A DNA stretch of 64,000 nucleotides from Sulfurimicrobium sp964384915 (GTDB taxonomy: Bacteria > Pseudomonadota > Gammaproteobacteria > Burkholderiales > Sulfuricellaceae): the NCBI GenBank assembly GCA_964384915.1, contig CAYLMA010000016.1, forward strand, positions 1 through 64,000. The letters run 5' to 3'. The position numbers and the translations under genes were made by a program. The number at the start of each line of letters is the position of its first letter. The stretch's first letter is position 1. Under the pieces are notes generated by a model that was not told the origin of the DNA, made no database searches, and saw nothing but the letters and a program-made list of their open reading frames with translations. Of this stretch, positions 25,804 through 35,177 are shown one piece after another.

Positions 25804-26247
25804 ATGATCTGGAAACCCAACGTCACCGTCGCCGCCGTGATCGAGCAGAACGGCAAATTTCTGCTGGTGGAAGAGCAAACTGACCAGGGCCTGCTATTCA
25901 ACCAGCCGGCCGGCCACTGGGAGCCCGGCGAAACGCTTGAGCAAGGCGCGATCCGCGAGACCCGGGAAGAAACTGCCTATACCTTCTCCCCGCAATGGCT
26001 GCAGGGCATCTACAGCTGGCACCACCCGCGCAAGGACATCACCTACCTGCGTTTTGCCTTTTCAGGACCAGTCGGCGCCCACGACCCGCAACAGGCGCTG
26101 GATGATGGCATCGTGCGCGCCGTCTGGATGTCAGTCGATGAAATCCGGTCCTCCCAGGCGCGTCACCGCAGCCCGCTGGTACTTCAATGCGTGGAAGATC
26201 ACCTTGCCGGCAAGCGCTTTCCGCTTGATCTGATTACCCATCGTTGA
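25804..26247 (+). CDS. nudJ: Nudix phosphatase NudJ
   Basis: 147 aa starting MIWKPNVTVAAVIEQNGKFL. The Nudix box is complete (GHWEPGETLEQGAIRETREE plus T). In E. coli NudJ hydrolyses nucleoside di- and triphosphates and thiamine pyrophosphate. An upstream in-frame ATG at 25759 has no matching N-terminus, so 25804 is chosen. It overlaps the next gene by one base (TGATG). Confidence 0.92.
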   Translation: MIWKPNVTVAAVIEQNGKFLLVEEQTDQGLLFNQPAGHWEPGETLEQGAIRETREETAYTFSPQWLQGIYSWHHPRKDITYLRFAFSGPVGAHDPQQALDDGIVRAVWMSVDEIRSSQARHRSPLVLQCVEDHLAGKRFPLDLITHR

Positions 26248-26798
26248 TGTTTCGCAGTATTTTTCTCTTTGCTCTGCTGCTGTGGAGCGTGGCACTCGGC
26301 GCGCACGCCGAAGAAATTTCCATTTGCTATAACTACGGCTGCGCCAGCAGTGCCGAAATCCAGTTGCGAGGCGCACAACTCTCGCGCATTCACATGCTGT
26401 TTGCCTGGATAGACAACGCAGAGGAAGAGCGCCAGGCCATTTCCCAGGCCATCGGCCTGTTTCAGATTGTCGCCGGCCAGCAAACCCCCACTTTCCGCGA
26501 CCGTGGGCGCAATTTTCCGGATGAGGGCGTCGATGGGCGCATGGATTGTATTGATCACGCCCGCAACACCAGCGAATATCTGCGCCTGATGGAGGAACGC
26601 GGCTGGCTGCAGTTCCATCGGGTGCTGGAACCGGCCAAACGCGCCCCCTGGATATTCAATGAACACTGGTCCGCGCGCATTGCGGAAAAGGAAAGCGGCG
26701 AGGAATTCGTGGTAGATTCATGGTTCTTCGACAATGGGCACCCAGCGGCCATTTTCACGCTGGAAGAATGGATGAAGGGAGCGGAACCCAATGAGTAA
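26247..26798 (+). CDS. Exported conserved protein with a possible Cys-His-Asp triad
   Basis: 183 aa with a clear signal peptide (MFRSIFLFALLLWSVALGAH, cleavage near AHA-EE). The mature part has CYNYGC near its start, then GRMDCIDHARNTSEYL, FNEHWSARI and FVVDSWFFDNG. The spacing of Cys (MDC), His (EHW) and Asp (VDSW) resembles papain- or transglutaminase-like cysteine enzymes; that reading is my inference. Coupled to nudJ (TGATG) and overlapping mnmA by 8 bp. Periplasmic location is predicted. Function unknown. Confidence 0.85.
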   Translation: MFRSIFLFALLLWSVALGAHAEEISICYNYGCASSAEIQLRGAQLSRIHMLFAWIDNAEEERQAISQAIGLFQIVAGQQTPTFRDRGRNFPDEGVDGRMDCIDHARNTSEYLRLMEERGWLQFHRVLEPAKRAPWIFNEHWSARIAEKESGEEFVVDSWFFDNGHPAAIFTLEEWMKGAEPNE

Positions 26799-27852
26799 GG
26801 TTGTCGTCGGCATGTCGGGCGGGGTGGATTCCTCGGTCGCTGCCCTGCTCCTGAAGCAGCAGGGCTATGAAGTGATCGGCCTGTTCATGAAAAACTGGGA
26901 GGACGACGACGGCGCAGACGGCTACTGCCCGGCCAAGCAGGATTTCATGGACGTGCTGGCGGTGGCCGACAAGATCGGCATCGAGGTGGAAGCCGTCAAC
27001 TTCGCCAAAGAATACAAGGAACGGGTATTCAGCCTGTTCCTCAAGGAATACCAGGCCGGGCGGACGCCGAACCCGGACGTACTATGCAATTCGGAAATCA
27101 AGTTCAAGGCCTTTCTCGACCACGCCCTGGCGCTGGGCGCGGAAAAAATCGCCACCGGCCACTACGCGCGGGTGCGCGAACGTTTCGGCTCGTTCGAATT
27201 ATTGAAAGCGGAAGACGGCACCAAGGACCAGAGCTACTTCCTCTACCGCCTCAACCAAGCGCAACTCTCGAAAACGCTGTTCCCGCTGGGCGACCTGTAC
27301 AAGCGCGAGGTGCGCAAAATCGCCGAAGCCGCCGGCCTGCCCACCTTTGCGAAAAAGGACAGCACCGGCATCTGCTTCATCGGCGAACGCCCCTTCCGCG
27401 ATTTTCTGCAGCGCTACCTGCCGCGCCAGCCCGGCCCGATGCTGACACCGGAAGGCAAGGTGGTGGGGGAACATCAGGGCCTCGCCTATTACACCCTCGG
27501 CCAGCGCCAGGGACTGGGCATCGGCGGCCAGGGCGAACCGTGGTTCGTGGCCGCGAAAGACATGGCCAGCAATACCTTGGTCGTGGTGCAGGGGCATGAT
27601 CACCCCCTGCTGCTCAAGGACAGCCTCCGAGCTGCGGACCTGAACTGGATCAGCGGCACCCAGCCCCACCCGCAATGGGTTTATGCCGCCAAGACGCGCT
27701 ACCGCCAGGCCGATGCCCCCTGCTGCATCAGGCACGTGGATGACGCCAGTTGCGAGGTGGAGTTCGCCGCGCCGCAATGGGCGGTGACGCCGGGACAATC
27801 GGTAGTGATCTATGAAAGCGAGGTTTGCCTGGGCGGCGGGATTATTCTGTAA
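26791..27852 (+). CDS. mnmA: tRNA-specific 2-thiouridylase MnmA
   Basis: 353 aa. It thiolates U34 of tRNAs for Lys, Glu and Gln. The PP-loop SGGVDSSVAALLL is near residue 10. The two catalytic cysteines are in PDVLCNSEIKF (near 101) and STGICFIGERPF (near 198). The sulfur comes through the Tus relay in E. coli; a double TusA-like protein is encoded at 57345. It converges with, and overlaps by 11 bp, the gene that follows. Confidence 0.96.
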   Translation: MSKVVVGMSGGVDSSVAALLLKQQGYEVIGLFMKNWEDDDGADGYCPAKQDFMDVLAVADKIGIEVEAVNFAKEYKERVFSLFLKEYQAGRTPNPDVLCNSEIKFKAFLDHALALGAEKIATGHYARVRERFGSFELLKAEDGTKDQSYFLYRLNQAQLSKTLFPLGDLYKREVRKIAEAAGLPTFAKKDSTGICFIGERPFRDFLQRYLPRQPGPMLTPEGKVVGEHQGLAYYTLGQRQGLGIGGQGEPWFVAAKDMASNTLVVVQGHDHPLLLKDSLRAADLNWISGTQPHPQWVYAAKTRYRQADAPCCIRHVDDASCEVEFAAPQWAVTPGQSVVIYESEVCLGGGIIL

Positions 27853-28597
27853 CGCGCCCGGCTTGCATTTTGTAGCCGCGCCGCCCGACTCCCCCTTGCA
27901 GGAATGCCAGCGCTTCTGCCACCTGGGCATGGCGGCCCTTCAATCCGAATTCGATGCGGCGCACCCCGTCTGCCCCAAGATGCGGCAGGCTGGAAAAGCG
28001 CACATCGGGATAGCGCGCCACGAATTCGTTCATCAAATCCAGCAAAAAACTTTCCGACACGTCCAGGGCCGTAAAGATTTCCTCGCTCTCGGGCGCCAGA
28101 TCGCGCAAGTCCGGATATCGGGTATCCAGCACCCATTCCATCATCGGCCAGGCCATCTGGGGAAAACCCGGCAGAAAATGGTGATGGCGCAAGGAAAAAC
28201 CCGGCACCCGGTTGACCGGGTTGGGAATAATCACACTGCCGACCGGCAGATCTGCCATGAGGATGCGGCGCGGATAGGCGTCTGGTCCAAATTGCGCTTC
28301 GATCTCGCGCACGGCGTCGGGGTGACGCAGCATGGGAACATCGGCAGCCTCGGCGGCGCACTGGCGCGTATGATCGTCGGGGGTGGCGCCGATGCCGCCA
28401 AAAGAAAACACCACATCACCGGAGGCATAGGTCTCACGCAGGTTCTGCACAATGCGCGCCGGGACATCCCCGACAATGCGGCACCAGGCCAGTTCCAAAC
28501 CCCGCCCGGCAAGCGCCTCGACGGCATGCGCAAAATGGCCATCCTTGCGCTTTCCGGAGAGGATTTCGTCGCCGATGATAACGATGCCGATATTCAT
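27842..28597 (-). CDS. Molybdopterin-binding domain protein (CinA N-terminal/MoaB-like)
   Basis: 251 aa from ATG at 28595-28597 (MNIGIVIIGDEILSGKRKDG). The GDEIL and SFGGIGATPDDHT motifs define the MoCF-biosynthesis/molybdopterin-binding fold. It lacks the C-terminal nicotinamide-mononucleotide amidase domain of full CinA. A stand-alone protein of this type may process molybdopterin- or nucleotide-derived substrates; the exact reaction is unknown. An upstream in-frame start at 28630 is possible but less likely. Confidence 0.85.
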   Translation of the reverse strand: MNIGIVIIGDEILSGKRKDGHFAHAVEALAGRGLELAWCRIVGDVPARIVQNLRETYASGDVVFSFGGIGATPDDHTRQCAAEAADVPMLRHPDAVREIEAQFGPDAYPRRILMADLPVGSVIIPNPVNRVPGFSLRHHHFLPGFPQMAWPMMEWVLDTRYPDLRDLAPESEEIFTALDVSESFLLDLMNEFVARYPDVRFSSLPHLGADGVRRIEFGLKGRHAQVAEALAFLQGGVGRRGYKMQAGRVTE

Positions 28598-28633
28598 GAC
28601 CAGGTTAAAGGGCACCCCTAATGCGCGCACCGC

Positions 28634-29242
28634 TCAGGCAATTGGAACCGTCTCGGCGAACGAGGCGCGCTGCGCCAACTTATCCGCCAGCCTGGCCAGA
28701 TTGGGATGACTCTCGCGCCACTGAACATATGGAAAACGGAAATCGAGATAGCCTAGGGCACAACCCACAGTGATGTCCGCCAGGCTGAAAAAATCACCGG
28801 TGCACCAGGTTTTTTCTCCCAGCTCCTCGGCCATCGATTCCAGGCCGCGAAACATCGCGCTTTCCTGGCGCACAATCCATTCCGCGCTGCGCTTAGTCTC
28901 GGGACGTTTCTGCTCCAGGAAAACGCTGGCAGCGGCTTCGGTCACCCCGTCCGCCAGGGCTTCCCAGCGCCGCACGGCAATGCGCGGACGATTTTCCTTG
29001 GGCAGCAAGGGCGAAACCGGGGTCAGATTATCGAGATACTCGACAATCACGCGCGAATCGAACAGGGTGCTGCCATCATCCATCACCAGCACCGGAACCT
29101 TACCCAGGGGATTGTATTCAGGCACTTGGGTGGTCGCTTCCCAAGGGCTATCCACCACGGTCTCGTAGTCGATGCGTTTCTCAGCCAGCACCACGCGCAC
29201 CTTGCGGGCAAAGGGACTGGTCAGGGACATGATGAGTTTCAT
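28634..29242 (-). CDS. Glutathione S-transferase family protein
   Basis: 202 aa with a thioredoxin-fold N-terminal domain (MKLIMSLTSPFARKVRVVLA; NPLGKVPVLVMDDG; LFDSRVIVEYLD) and an alpha-helical C-terminal domain (FFSLADITVGCALGYLDFRF). The Ser/Pro of TSPFARKV occupies the glutathione-activating position. Similar to the YibF/stringent-starvation-like subgroup. Substrate unknown. It follows acnB by 12 bp on the same strand. Confidence 0.9.
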   Translation of the reverse strand: MKLIMSLTSPFARKVRVVLAEKRIDYETVVDSPWEATTQVPEYNPLGKVPVLVMDDGSTLFDSRVIVEYLDNLTPVSPLLPKENRPRIAVRRWEALADGVTEAAASVFLEQKRPETKRSAEWIVRQESAMFRGLESMAEELGEKTWCTGDFFSLADITVGCALGYLDFRFPYVQWRESHPNLARLADKLAQRASFAETVPIA

Positions 29243-29254
29243 GATTTTCTCTTT

Positions 29255-31816
29255 TTAAACCTGCGCAACCGGAATCACCTTGCCTTTTACGGCATAGGCT
29301 TCCATCTGGTTGAAGTTGAGGTAACGGTAGATATTGTCCGCCATGGGCGCGATCTTGTCCTGCACCAGGGCCAGATATTCTTCAAGGCCGGGAATGCGGC
29401 CCAGGCGGGCGCACACCGCCGCCAGCTCCGCCGAGCCGAGATAGACGCGGGCATCTTTGCCGAGGCGGTTGTCGAAATTGCGCGTGCTGGTGGAAAACAC
29501 CGTGGCGCGGTCCGCCACGCGCGCCTGGTTGCCCATGCACAGCGAGCAGCCGGGCATTTCCATGCGCGCGCCGGAACGGCCGAAGATGCCGTACACGCCT
29601 TCCTCGCGCAACTGGGCCTCGTCCATGCGGGTCGGCGGCGCCACCCACAGCTTGGTCGAAAGCAGGCCGGCATCCTCCAGCACCTTTGACGCGGCGCGGT
29701 AGTGGCCGATGTTGGTCATGCAACTGCCGATGAAGACCTCGTCGATCTTGTCCCCGGCCACGGCGGAGAGCGTCTTGACGTCGTCCGGATCGTTGGGGCA
29801 GGCCAAGAGCGGCTCCTTGATCTGGTTCAGGTCGATTTCCAGAACGTAGGCGTATTCCGCGTCGGCATCCGGCTCCAGCAGTTCCGGCCTGGCCAGCCAG
29901 GCCTTCATGGCGTCGATGCGGCGCTGCAGGGTGCGCGCATCCTGGTAGCCGTTTGCTATCATGTTTTCCAGCAGCACCACGTTGGAATTGAGGTATTCGA
30001 TCACCGGTTCCTTGGCGAGGCGCACGGTGCAGCCGTTGGCGGAGCGCTCGGCGGAGGCGTCGGCCAGCTCGAACGCCTGCTCGACTTTCAGGTTGGGCAA
30101 GCCCTCGATTTCGAGGATGCGGCCGTTGAACACGTTCTTCTTGCCCTGCTTGCCGACCGTCAGTTCGCCCTTCTGGATCGCAGCATAGGGAATGGCGTTG
30201 ACCAGGTCGCGCAGGGTGATGCCCGGCTGCATCTCGCCCTTGAAACGCACCAGCACGGATTCCGCCATATCCAGCGGCATCACGCCCATGGCGGCGGCAA
30301 AGGCCACCAGGCCGGAGCCGGCTGGGAAGCTGATCCCAATTGGAAAGCGGGTATGCGAATCGCCGCCCGTGCCGACGGTATCCGGCAGCAGCATGCGGTT
30401 CAGCCAGGAATGGATCACGCCGTCGCCTGGGCGTAGCGAGACGCCGCCACGCGAGGTGATGAAATCCGGCAGGGAATGCTGCAGCTTGACGTCCACCGGC
30501 TTGGGGTAGGCCGCGGTGTGGCAGAAGCTCTGCATCACCAGGTCGGCGGAGAAGCCGAGGCAGGCCAGTTCCTTGAGTTCGTCGCGCGTCATCGCGCCGG
30601 TGGTGTCCTGCGAGCCCACCGTGGTCATCTTCGGCTCGCAATAGGTGCCGGGGCGCACTCCCGCCACGCCGCAGGCGCGGCCCACCATTTTCTGCGCCAG
30701 GGTATAGCCCTTGCCGGTGTCCTTGGGATTGAGCGGCTGGATGAACAGATCGGACGGCGCCAGCCCCAAGGCCTCGCGCGCCTTTCCCGTCAGGCCGCGC
30801 CCGATGATCAGCGGAATGCGGCCGCCGGCGCGCACTTCATCCGCCAGCGTGACCGGCTCCAGCTTGAAGCTGGAAACCACCTTGCCCGCGGCGTCATGAA
30901 TCTCGCCCTTGAACGGGTAAATGGTGATGACGTCGCCCATTTTGAGCGCCGAAACGTCGCACTGGATCGGCAGCGCGCCGGAGTCCTCGGCGGTATTGAA
31001 GAAAATCGGCGCGATCTTGCTCCCCAGCACAATGCCGCCGGTGCGCTTGCCGGGAATGTGCGGGATATCCGCACCCATGTACCACTGCACCGAGTTGATG
31101 GCGGACTTGCGTGAGGAGCCGGTCCCCACCACGTCACCCACGTAGGCCAGCGGCAGGCCTTTTTGTTTCAGGGTATCGATGGTCTTGAGGCCGTCCGGCA
31201 TCTTGCTGACCAGCATTTCCTTGGCATGCAGCGGGATGTCCGGGCGCGACCAGGCGGCCTGCGCGGGGGAAAGGTCGTCGGTATTGGTTTCGCCGTCCAC
31301 CTTGAACACCACGCACTGGATGCTTTCCGCCAGCGCCGGCTTGCTGGTGAACCACTCCGCATTGGCCCAGGACTGGATCAGTTCCCGCGCATGGGCATTT
31401 CCGGCCTGCATCTTCTCCGCCACATCATGGAAGGCATCAAACACCAGCGTGGTGTGCGCCAGCGCCTGAACCGCATCCGGCGCCAGGGTGGCATCGTCCA
31501 GCAGTGAAATCAGCGTGCCCACGTTGTAGCCGCCGAGCATGGTGCCCAGCACCTGCACCGCATGCTGGCGACAGACCAGCGGCGACTCGACCTTGCCATG
31601 CGCCACGTCGGCGAGGAAGGCGGCCTTGACGTAGGCGGCCTGGTCCACCCCGGCCGGGACGCGGTTCTCGAACAGGTCGAGGAGAAAATCTTCCTCGCCA
31701 TGGGGCGGGGCTTTCAGCAATTCCACCAACGCGGCGGTCTGTTCGGGGGAAAGGGGCAGCGGCGGCAGGCCTTGGGCGGCGCGCTCGGCCACGTGGTCAC
31801 GATAGGCTTTTAACAT
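29255..31816 (-). CDS. acnB: Aconitate hydratase B
   Basis: 853 aa, typical for AcnB with its N-terminal HEAT-like domain. It isomerises citrate and isocitrate through a [4Fe-4S] cluster. Cluster cysteines are visible at SCMTNIGHYRAA and in CSLCMGNQARV. It forms a TCA pair in the window with icd. Likely co-transcribed with the GST gene. Confidence 0.96.
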   Translation of the reverse strand: MLKAYRDHVAERAAQGLPPLPLSPEQTAALVELLKAPPHGEEDFLLDLFENRVPAGVDQAAYVKAAFLADVAHGKVESPLVCRQHAVQVLGTMLGGYNVGTLISLLDDATLAPDAVQALAHTTLVFDAFHDVAEKMQAGNAHARELIQSWANAEWFTSKPALAESIQCVVFKVDGETNTDDLSPAQAAWSRPDIPLHAKEMLVSKMPDGLKTIDTLKQKGLPLAYVGDVVGTGSSRKSAINSVQWYMGADIPHIPGKRTGGIVLGSKIAPIFFNTAEDSGALPIQCDVSALKMGDVITIYPFKGEIHDAAGKVVSSFKLEPVTLADEVRAGGRIPLIIGRGLTGKAREALGLAPSDLFIQPLNPKDTGKGYTLAQKMVGRACGVAGVRPGTYCEPKMTTVGSQDTTGAMTRDELKELACLGFSADLVMQSFCHTAAYPKPVDVKLQHSLPDFITSRGGVSLRPGDGVIHSWLNRMLLPDTVGTGGDSHTRFPIGISFPAGSGLVAFAAAMGVMPLDMAESVLVRFKGEMQPGITLRDLVNAIPYAAIQKGELTVGKQGKKNVFNGRILEIEGLPNLKVEQAFELADASAERSANGCTVRLAKEPVIEYLNSNVVLLENMIANGYQDARTLQRRIDAMKAWLARPELLEPDADAEYAYVLEIDLNQIKEPLLACPNDPDDVKTLSAVAGDKIDEVFIGSCMTNIGHYRAASKVLEDAGLLSTKLWVAPPTRMDEAQLREEGVYGIFGRSGARMEMPGCSLCMGNQARVADRATVFSTSTRNFDNRLGKDARVYLGSAELAAVCARLGRIPGLEEYLALVQDKIAPMADNIYRYLNFNQMEAYAVKGKVIPVAQV

Positions 31817-31849
31817 GGTTGCTTAACTCTACTAAAAGATAAAAACAAT

Positions 31850-31914
31850 TGAACCACGGAGGGCACGGAGTCAGAACGATTCAAAATCTCAGTGCCCTCC
31901 GTGATCTCCGTGGT
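31850..31914. repeat. Dispersed hairpin repeat between acnB and dut
   Basis: ACCACGGAGGGCACGGAG on one side pairs imperfectly with CTCCGTGATCTCCGTGGT on the other, separated by about 27 bp. This is a familiar type of intergenic hairpin repeat. Confidence 0.7.
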
Positions 31915-31921
31915 GAATTAA

Positions 31922-32368
31922 CTAATGCTTGCCGGTACTGCCGAAGCCGCCTTCTCCGCGCTCGCTGTCGGCGAATTCATCGACGATATTGAATTGGGCC
32001 TGCACCACCGGCACCACCACCAGTTGCGCGATGCGCTCCATGGGGTTGATGGTGAAGGCGGCCTGGCCGCGGTTCCAGCAGGAGACGAAGAGCTGGCCCT
32101 GGTAATCCGAATCGATCAGCCCGACCAGGTTGCCCAGCACGATGCCGTGCTTGTGGCCCAGGCCGGAGCGCGGCAGGATCATGGCGGCATAGCCGGGGTC
32201 GGCCAGGTGGATGGCGATGCCGGTGGGAATCAGCTCGGTCTGGCCCGGGTTGAGCACCAAAGCGCCATCCAGGCAGGCGCGCAGATCGAGGCCGGCCGCG
32301 CCGGGAGTGGCATAGGCGGGAAGCTGTTCGTGCATGCGCCGGTCGAGAATTTTTACGTCAATTTTCAT
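31922..32368 (-). CDS. dut: Deoxyuridine 5'-triphosphate nucleotidohydrolase
   Basis: 148 aa trimeric dUTPase. The motifs ATPGAAGLDLRA, LPRSGLGHKHGI, NLVGLIDSDYQG, NPMERIAQLVVVPV and the C-terminal RGEGGFGSTGKH are all present. Its start overlaps the coaBC stop by 4 bp (ATGA), the common coaBC-dut arrangement. Confidence 0.97.
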   Translation of the reverse strand: MKIDVKILDRRMHEQLPAYATPGAAGLDLRACLDGALVLNPGQTELIPTGIAIHLADPGYAAMILPRSGLGHKHGIVLGNLVGLIDSDYQGQLFVSCWNRGQAAFTINPMERIAQLVVVPVVQAQFNIVDEFADSERGEGGFGSTGKH

Positions 32369-33576
32369 GCTGCTTTTCCATTTTCCTGTGTTTTTTTGTA
32401 CAAATTCGCGATATGGGTGATCAATTGCCGCGCCAGGGTGATTTTCGGCGCGCGCGGCAAGGGGTGCGTGCCGTCGTCGTCGAACAGCACCAGTTCGTTT
32501 TCCTCGCCGCCGATGGCGGTCTGCACCAGGTTTGCGGCTAAAAGGGGCAGGTTCTTGCGGCGCCGCTTCATTTCCGCATATTCGTACAGGTTCTCGCTCT
32601 CGGCCGCAAAACCGACGCAGAACGGCGGATTGGGCAGGTTGACCACGTTCGACACGATATCGGGATTGGGCGCCAGCTCCAGGGTCAGGATATGGGCGTC
32701 CTTCTTGATCTTCTGCTCAGAAGGATTGAGCACGTAGTAATCGGCGACCGCCGCCACGCCGATGAAAATATCCGCCCAATTGACGTTCTCATTCACCGCC
32801 TTGAGCATCTCCTGGGCGGTGGTGACATTCACCACGCGGGCGCCTGCAGGCGGCTTGAGGCAGGTCGGGCCGCTGACCAGCGTGACTTCCGCGCCGGCCT
32901 CCATGGCGGCACGCGCCACGGCGTAGCCCATCTTGCCCGAGCTGGAATTGGTGATGCCGCGCACCGCGTCGATCGCCTCGAAGGTCGGGCCGGCGGTGAC
33001 CAGGACATGCCTGCCCAGCAACAGCTTGGGCTGGAAGAAGGCTTCAATCCCTGCCAGCAGGTCCTCCGCCTCCAACATCCGCCCCATGCCGGTTTCGCCA
33101 CAGGCCTGCGCGCCGCTGTCGGGGCCGAGAACAGCGATGCCATCGGCGCGAATCTGGCCGACATTGCGCCGGGTGGCGGGATTTTCCCACATCTGCCTGT
33201 TCATCGCCGGCGCCACCAGCAAGGGGCACATGCGCGCCAGGCACAGGGTGGAGAGCAGATCGTCGGCCAGGCCGTGCGCCAGCTTGGCGATGAAGTCGGC
33301 ACTGGCGGGCGCAACCACCACGGCATCGACGTCGCGGGTAAAATCGATGTGCGCCATGCCGTTGTCGATGCGGTTGTCCCACAGGTCGGTAAAAACAGGC
33401 CGCCCGGACAGCGCCTGCATGGTCACCGGGGTGATGAAATGGCAGGCCGCCTGCGTCATCACCACCTGCACCTCGACATTTTGCCGCACCAGCAGCCGCA
33501 CCAGTTCCGCCGCCTTGTAAGCAGCCACGCCACCGGTAATGCCCAGCAACAGGCGTTTTTTTGCCAAATCGGTCAT
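32365..33576 (-). CDS. coaBC: Bifunctional phosphopantothenoylcysteine decarboxylase/synthase
   Basis: About 403 aa from ATG at 33574-33576 (MTDLAKKRLLLGITGGVAAY); an ATG four codons earlier is possible. CoaC half: flavin-binding GITGGVAAYKA and PAMNRQMW. CoaB half from about residue 190: TAGPTFEAIDAVRGITNSSS and AAVADYYVLNPSEQKIKKD. It makes 4'-phosphopantetheine for coenzyme A. Divergent from radC. Confidence 0.96.
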   Translation of the reverse strand: MTDLAKKRLLLGITGGVAAYKAAELVRLLVRQNVEVQVVMTQAACHFITPVTMQALSGRPVFTDLWDNRIDNGMAHIDFTRDVDAVVVAPASADFIAKLAHGLADDLLSTLCLARMCPLLVAPAMNRQMWENPATRRNVGQIRADGIAVLGPDSGAQACGETGMGRMLEAEDLLAGIEAFFQPKLLLGRHVLVTAGPTFEAIDAVRGITNSSSGKMGYAVARAAMEAGAEVTLVSGPTCLKPPAGARVVNVTTAQEMLKAVNENVNWADIFIGVAAVADYYVLNPSEQKIKKDAHILTLELAPNPDIVSNVVNLPNPPFCVGFAAESENLYEYAEMKRRRKNLPLLAANLVQTAIGGEENELVLFDDDGTHPLPRAPKITLARQLITHIANLYKKTQENGKAA

Positions 33577-33609
33577 AATGGCTGCCATTTTACGTGAAAA
33601 CGAAAGCCC

Positions 33610-34287
33610 ATGGCGATAACGGATTGGCCCGAAGACGAGCGACCCAGGGAACGCCTGCTGAAACAGGGCGCCGCCAGCCTGTCCGACGCGGAACTGCTGG
33701 CCATCTTCCTGCGCATGGGCATCACGGGGAAAAGCGCGGTGGATCTGGCGCGCGAACTGCTCAAGCAGTTCGGCAGCCTGACTGCGCTATGTTACGCCAG
33801 CCAGGCTGATTTCTGCGCCATTCCCGGCCTAGGCCCGGCCAAATACGCGCAGTTGCAGGCCGTACTGGAAATGGCGCGACGCGCCCTGCAGGAAGAAATG
33901 GTTCAGGGCGGCAACGTGCTGAATTCGCCCCAGGCGGTAAAGAATTATTTGCGGCTAGCACTGGGCGGACGCGAACATGAGGTATTTTGCGCACTTTTCC
34001 TCAATGCCCAGAATGGCCTCATTGCCTGCGAAGAACTTTTCCGCGGCACCCTGACCCAGACCAGCGTCTACCCGCGTGAAATCCTGAAGCGGGCGCTGCA
34101 CCACAATGCCGCGGGGGTCATTTTCGCCCATAACCATCCTTCTGGCGTGGCCGAGCCCAGCAACGCCGACCAAATGCTTACCCAGGCCTTGAAAAACGCC
34201 CTGGCGCTCATAGATACACGGGTCATGGATCATTTTATTGTTGGCGGCGGTACAGTGCTGTCCTTTGCGGAACGAGGTTTATTGTGA
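33610..34287 (+). CDS. radC: RadC-family JAB-domain protein
   Basis: 225 aa. N-terminal helix-hairpin-helix-like region (IPGLGPAKYAQLQAVLEMA) and a C-terminal JAB metalloprotease-type domain with FAHNHPSGVAEPSNAD. The name is historical; a role in recombination repair is doubtful and its biochemical activity is unsettled. It overlaps the next gene by 4 bp (GTGA). Confidence 0.92.
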   Translation: MAITDWPEDERPRERLLKQGAASLSDAELLAIFLRMGITGKSAVDLARELLKQFGSLTALCYASQADFCAIPGLGPAKYAQLQAVLEMARRALQEEMVQGGNVLNSPQAVKNYLRLALGGREHEVFCALFLNAQNGLIACEELFRGTLTQTSVYPREILKRALHHNAAGVIFAHNHPSGVAEPSNADQMLTQALKNALALIDTRVMDHFIVGGGTVLSFAERGLL

Positions 34288-34859
34288 AAGTCTTGATCGT
34301 CACCGCCCACCCACAAGCTGACAGCTTCACCCGGGCACTGACCGAGCGTTTTATCGCGGGCGTGGCCGCCAGCGGCCATGAAACGGAAATAGCTGACCTT
34401 TATGGCGAAGGCTTCAATCCGGTGGTGTCCGTCCAGGAAATGAACAACTGGCAAAACGGCCTGGTTTCGCCGGAAATCCGCGCCGAACAGGAACGCATCA
34501 GAAGCTGCGACGGCCTGGTGCTGTCCTACCCGGTATGGTGGAGCACCCCGCCCGCCATCCTCACCGGCTGGCTGCAACGGGTGCTGACCCTGGGCTTCGC
34601 TTTCCAGCACGTGGGTAGCCGCACCGAGGGCCAGCTCAAGATGCGCGCGCAGATGCTGGTGAATGTCGGCAGCAAGCAGCGCCAGGATGTCGATCTTGCC
34701 ACCCTGTATATCGAGCCGATGCTCGGCGTGCTGCGCTACTGCGGCATGGAAATACTCCCCACCCAGGCCAACTGGGGTGTTTATCCGCAGGCCGATCGCG
34801 CCGCGCTGGAGGCCTATATCGATCAGGCATTCGAGAACGGAAAACGATTTTTTGCTTGA
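34284..34859 (+). CDS. NAD(P)H dehydrogenase (quinone)-type flavoprotein
   Basis: 191 aa flavodoxin-fold oxidoreductase of the NQO/MdaB/KefF group: MKVLIVTAHPQADSFTRALT for FMN phosphate binding, and VLSYPVWWSTPPAILTGWLQ, a family hallmark. Starts at a GTG overlapping the radC stop. Probable two-electron quinone reduction; physiological substrate unknown. Confidence 0.88.
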   Translation: MKVLIVTAHPQADSFTRALTERFIAGVAASGHETEIADLYGEGFNPVVSVQEMNNWQNGLVSPEIRAEQERIRSCDGLVLSYPVWWSTPPAILTGWLQRVLTLGFAFQHVGSRTEGQLKMRAQMLVNVGSKQRQDVDLATLYIEPMLGVLRYCGMEILPTQANWGVYPQADRAALEAYIDQAFENGKRFFA

Positions 34860-34885
34860 GTTCTGCGGCAAAAATATGGTATAAA
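34856..34885 (+). promoter_or_regulatory. Predicted promoter of rpmB-rpmG
   Basis: TTGAGT (34856-34861), 18-bp spacer, TATAAA (34880-34885) with an extended -10 TG at 34878. It starts transcription about 40 nt before the L28 gene. The -35 overlaps the end of the preceding gene. Confidence 0.6.
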
Positions 34886-34930
34886 TTGCGTTTTTCGAAT
34901 TCCCGATACAAAATTTAGGAGTCACCTCAA

Positions 34931-35167
34931 ATGGCACGCGTATGTAAAGTCACCGGCAAGCGCCCGATGACGGGAAATAATGTTTCCCACGCCAACAACA
35001 GGACCAAGCGCCGCTTCCTGCCCAATCTTCAATATCGCCGCTTCTGGGTTGAAAGCGAAAACCGCTGGGTACGTCTGCGCGTGAGTTGCGCGGCCCTGCG
35101 CACCATTGACAAAAACGGCATTGATGCCGTGCTGGCCGATCTGCGCGCCAGCGGCGAAGCAGTTTAA
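34931..35167 (+). CDS. rpmB: 50S ribosomal protein L28
   Basis: 78 aa, starting MARVCKVTGKRPMTGNNVSH, full-length and canonical. TTAGGAGT gives a strong ribosome site. Followed by rpmG after 10 bp. Confidence 0.98.
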   Translation: MARVCKVTGKRPMTGNNVSHANNRTKRRFLPNLQYRRFWVESENRWVRLRVSCAALRTIDKNGIDAVLADLRASGEAV

Positions 35168-35177
35168 GGAGTAAATC

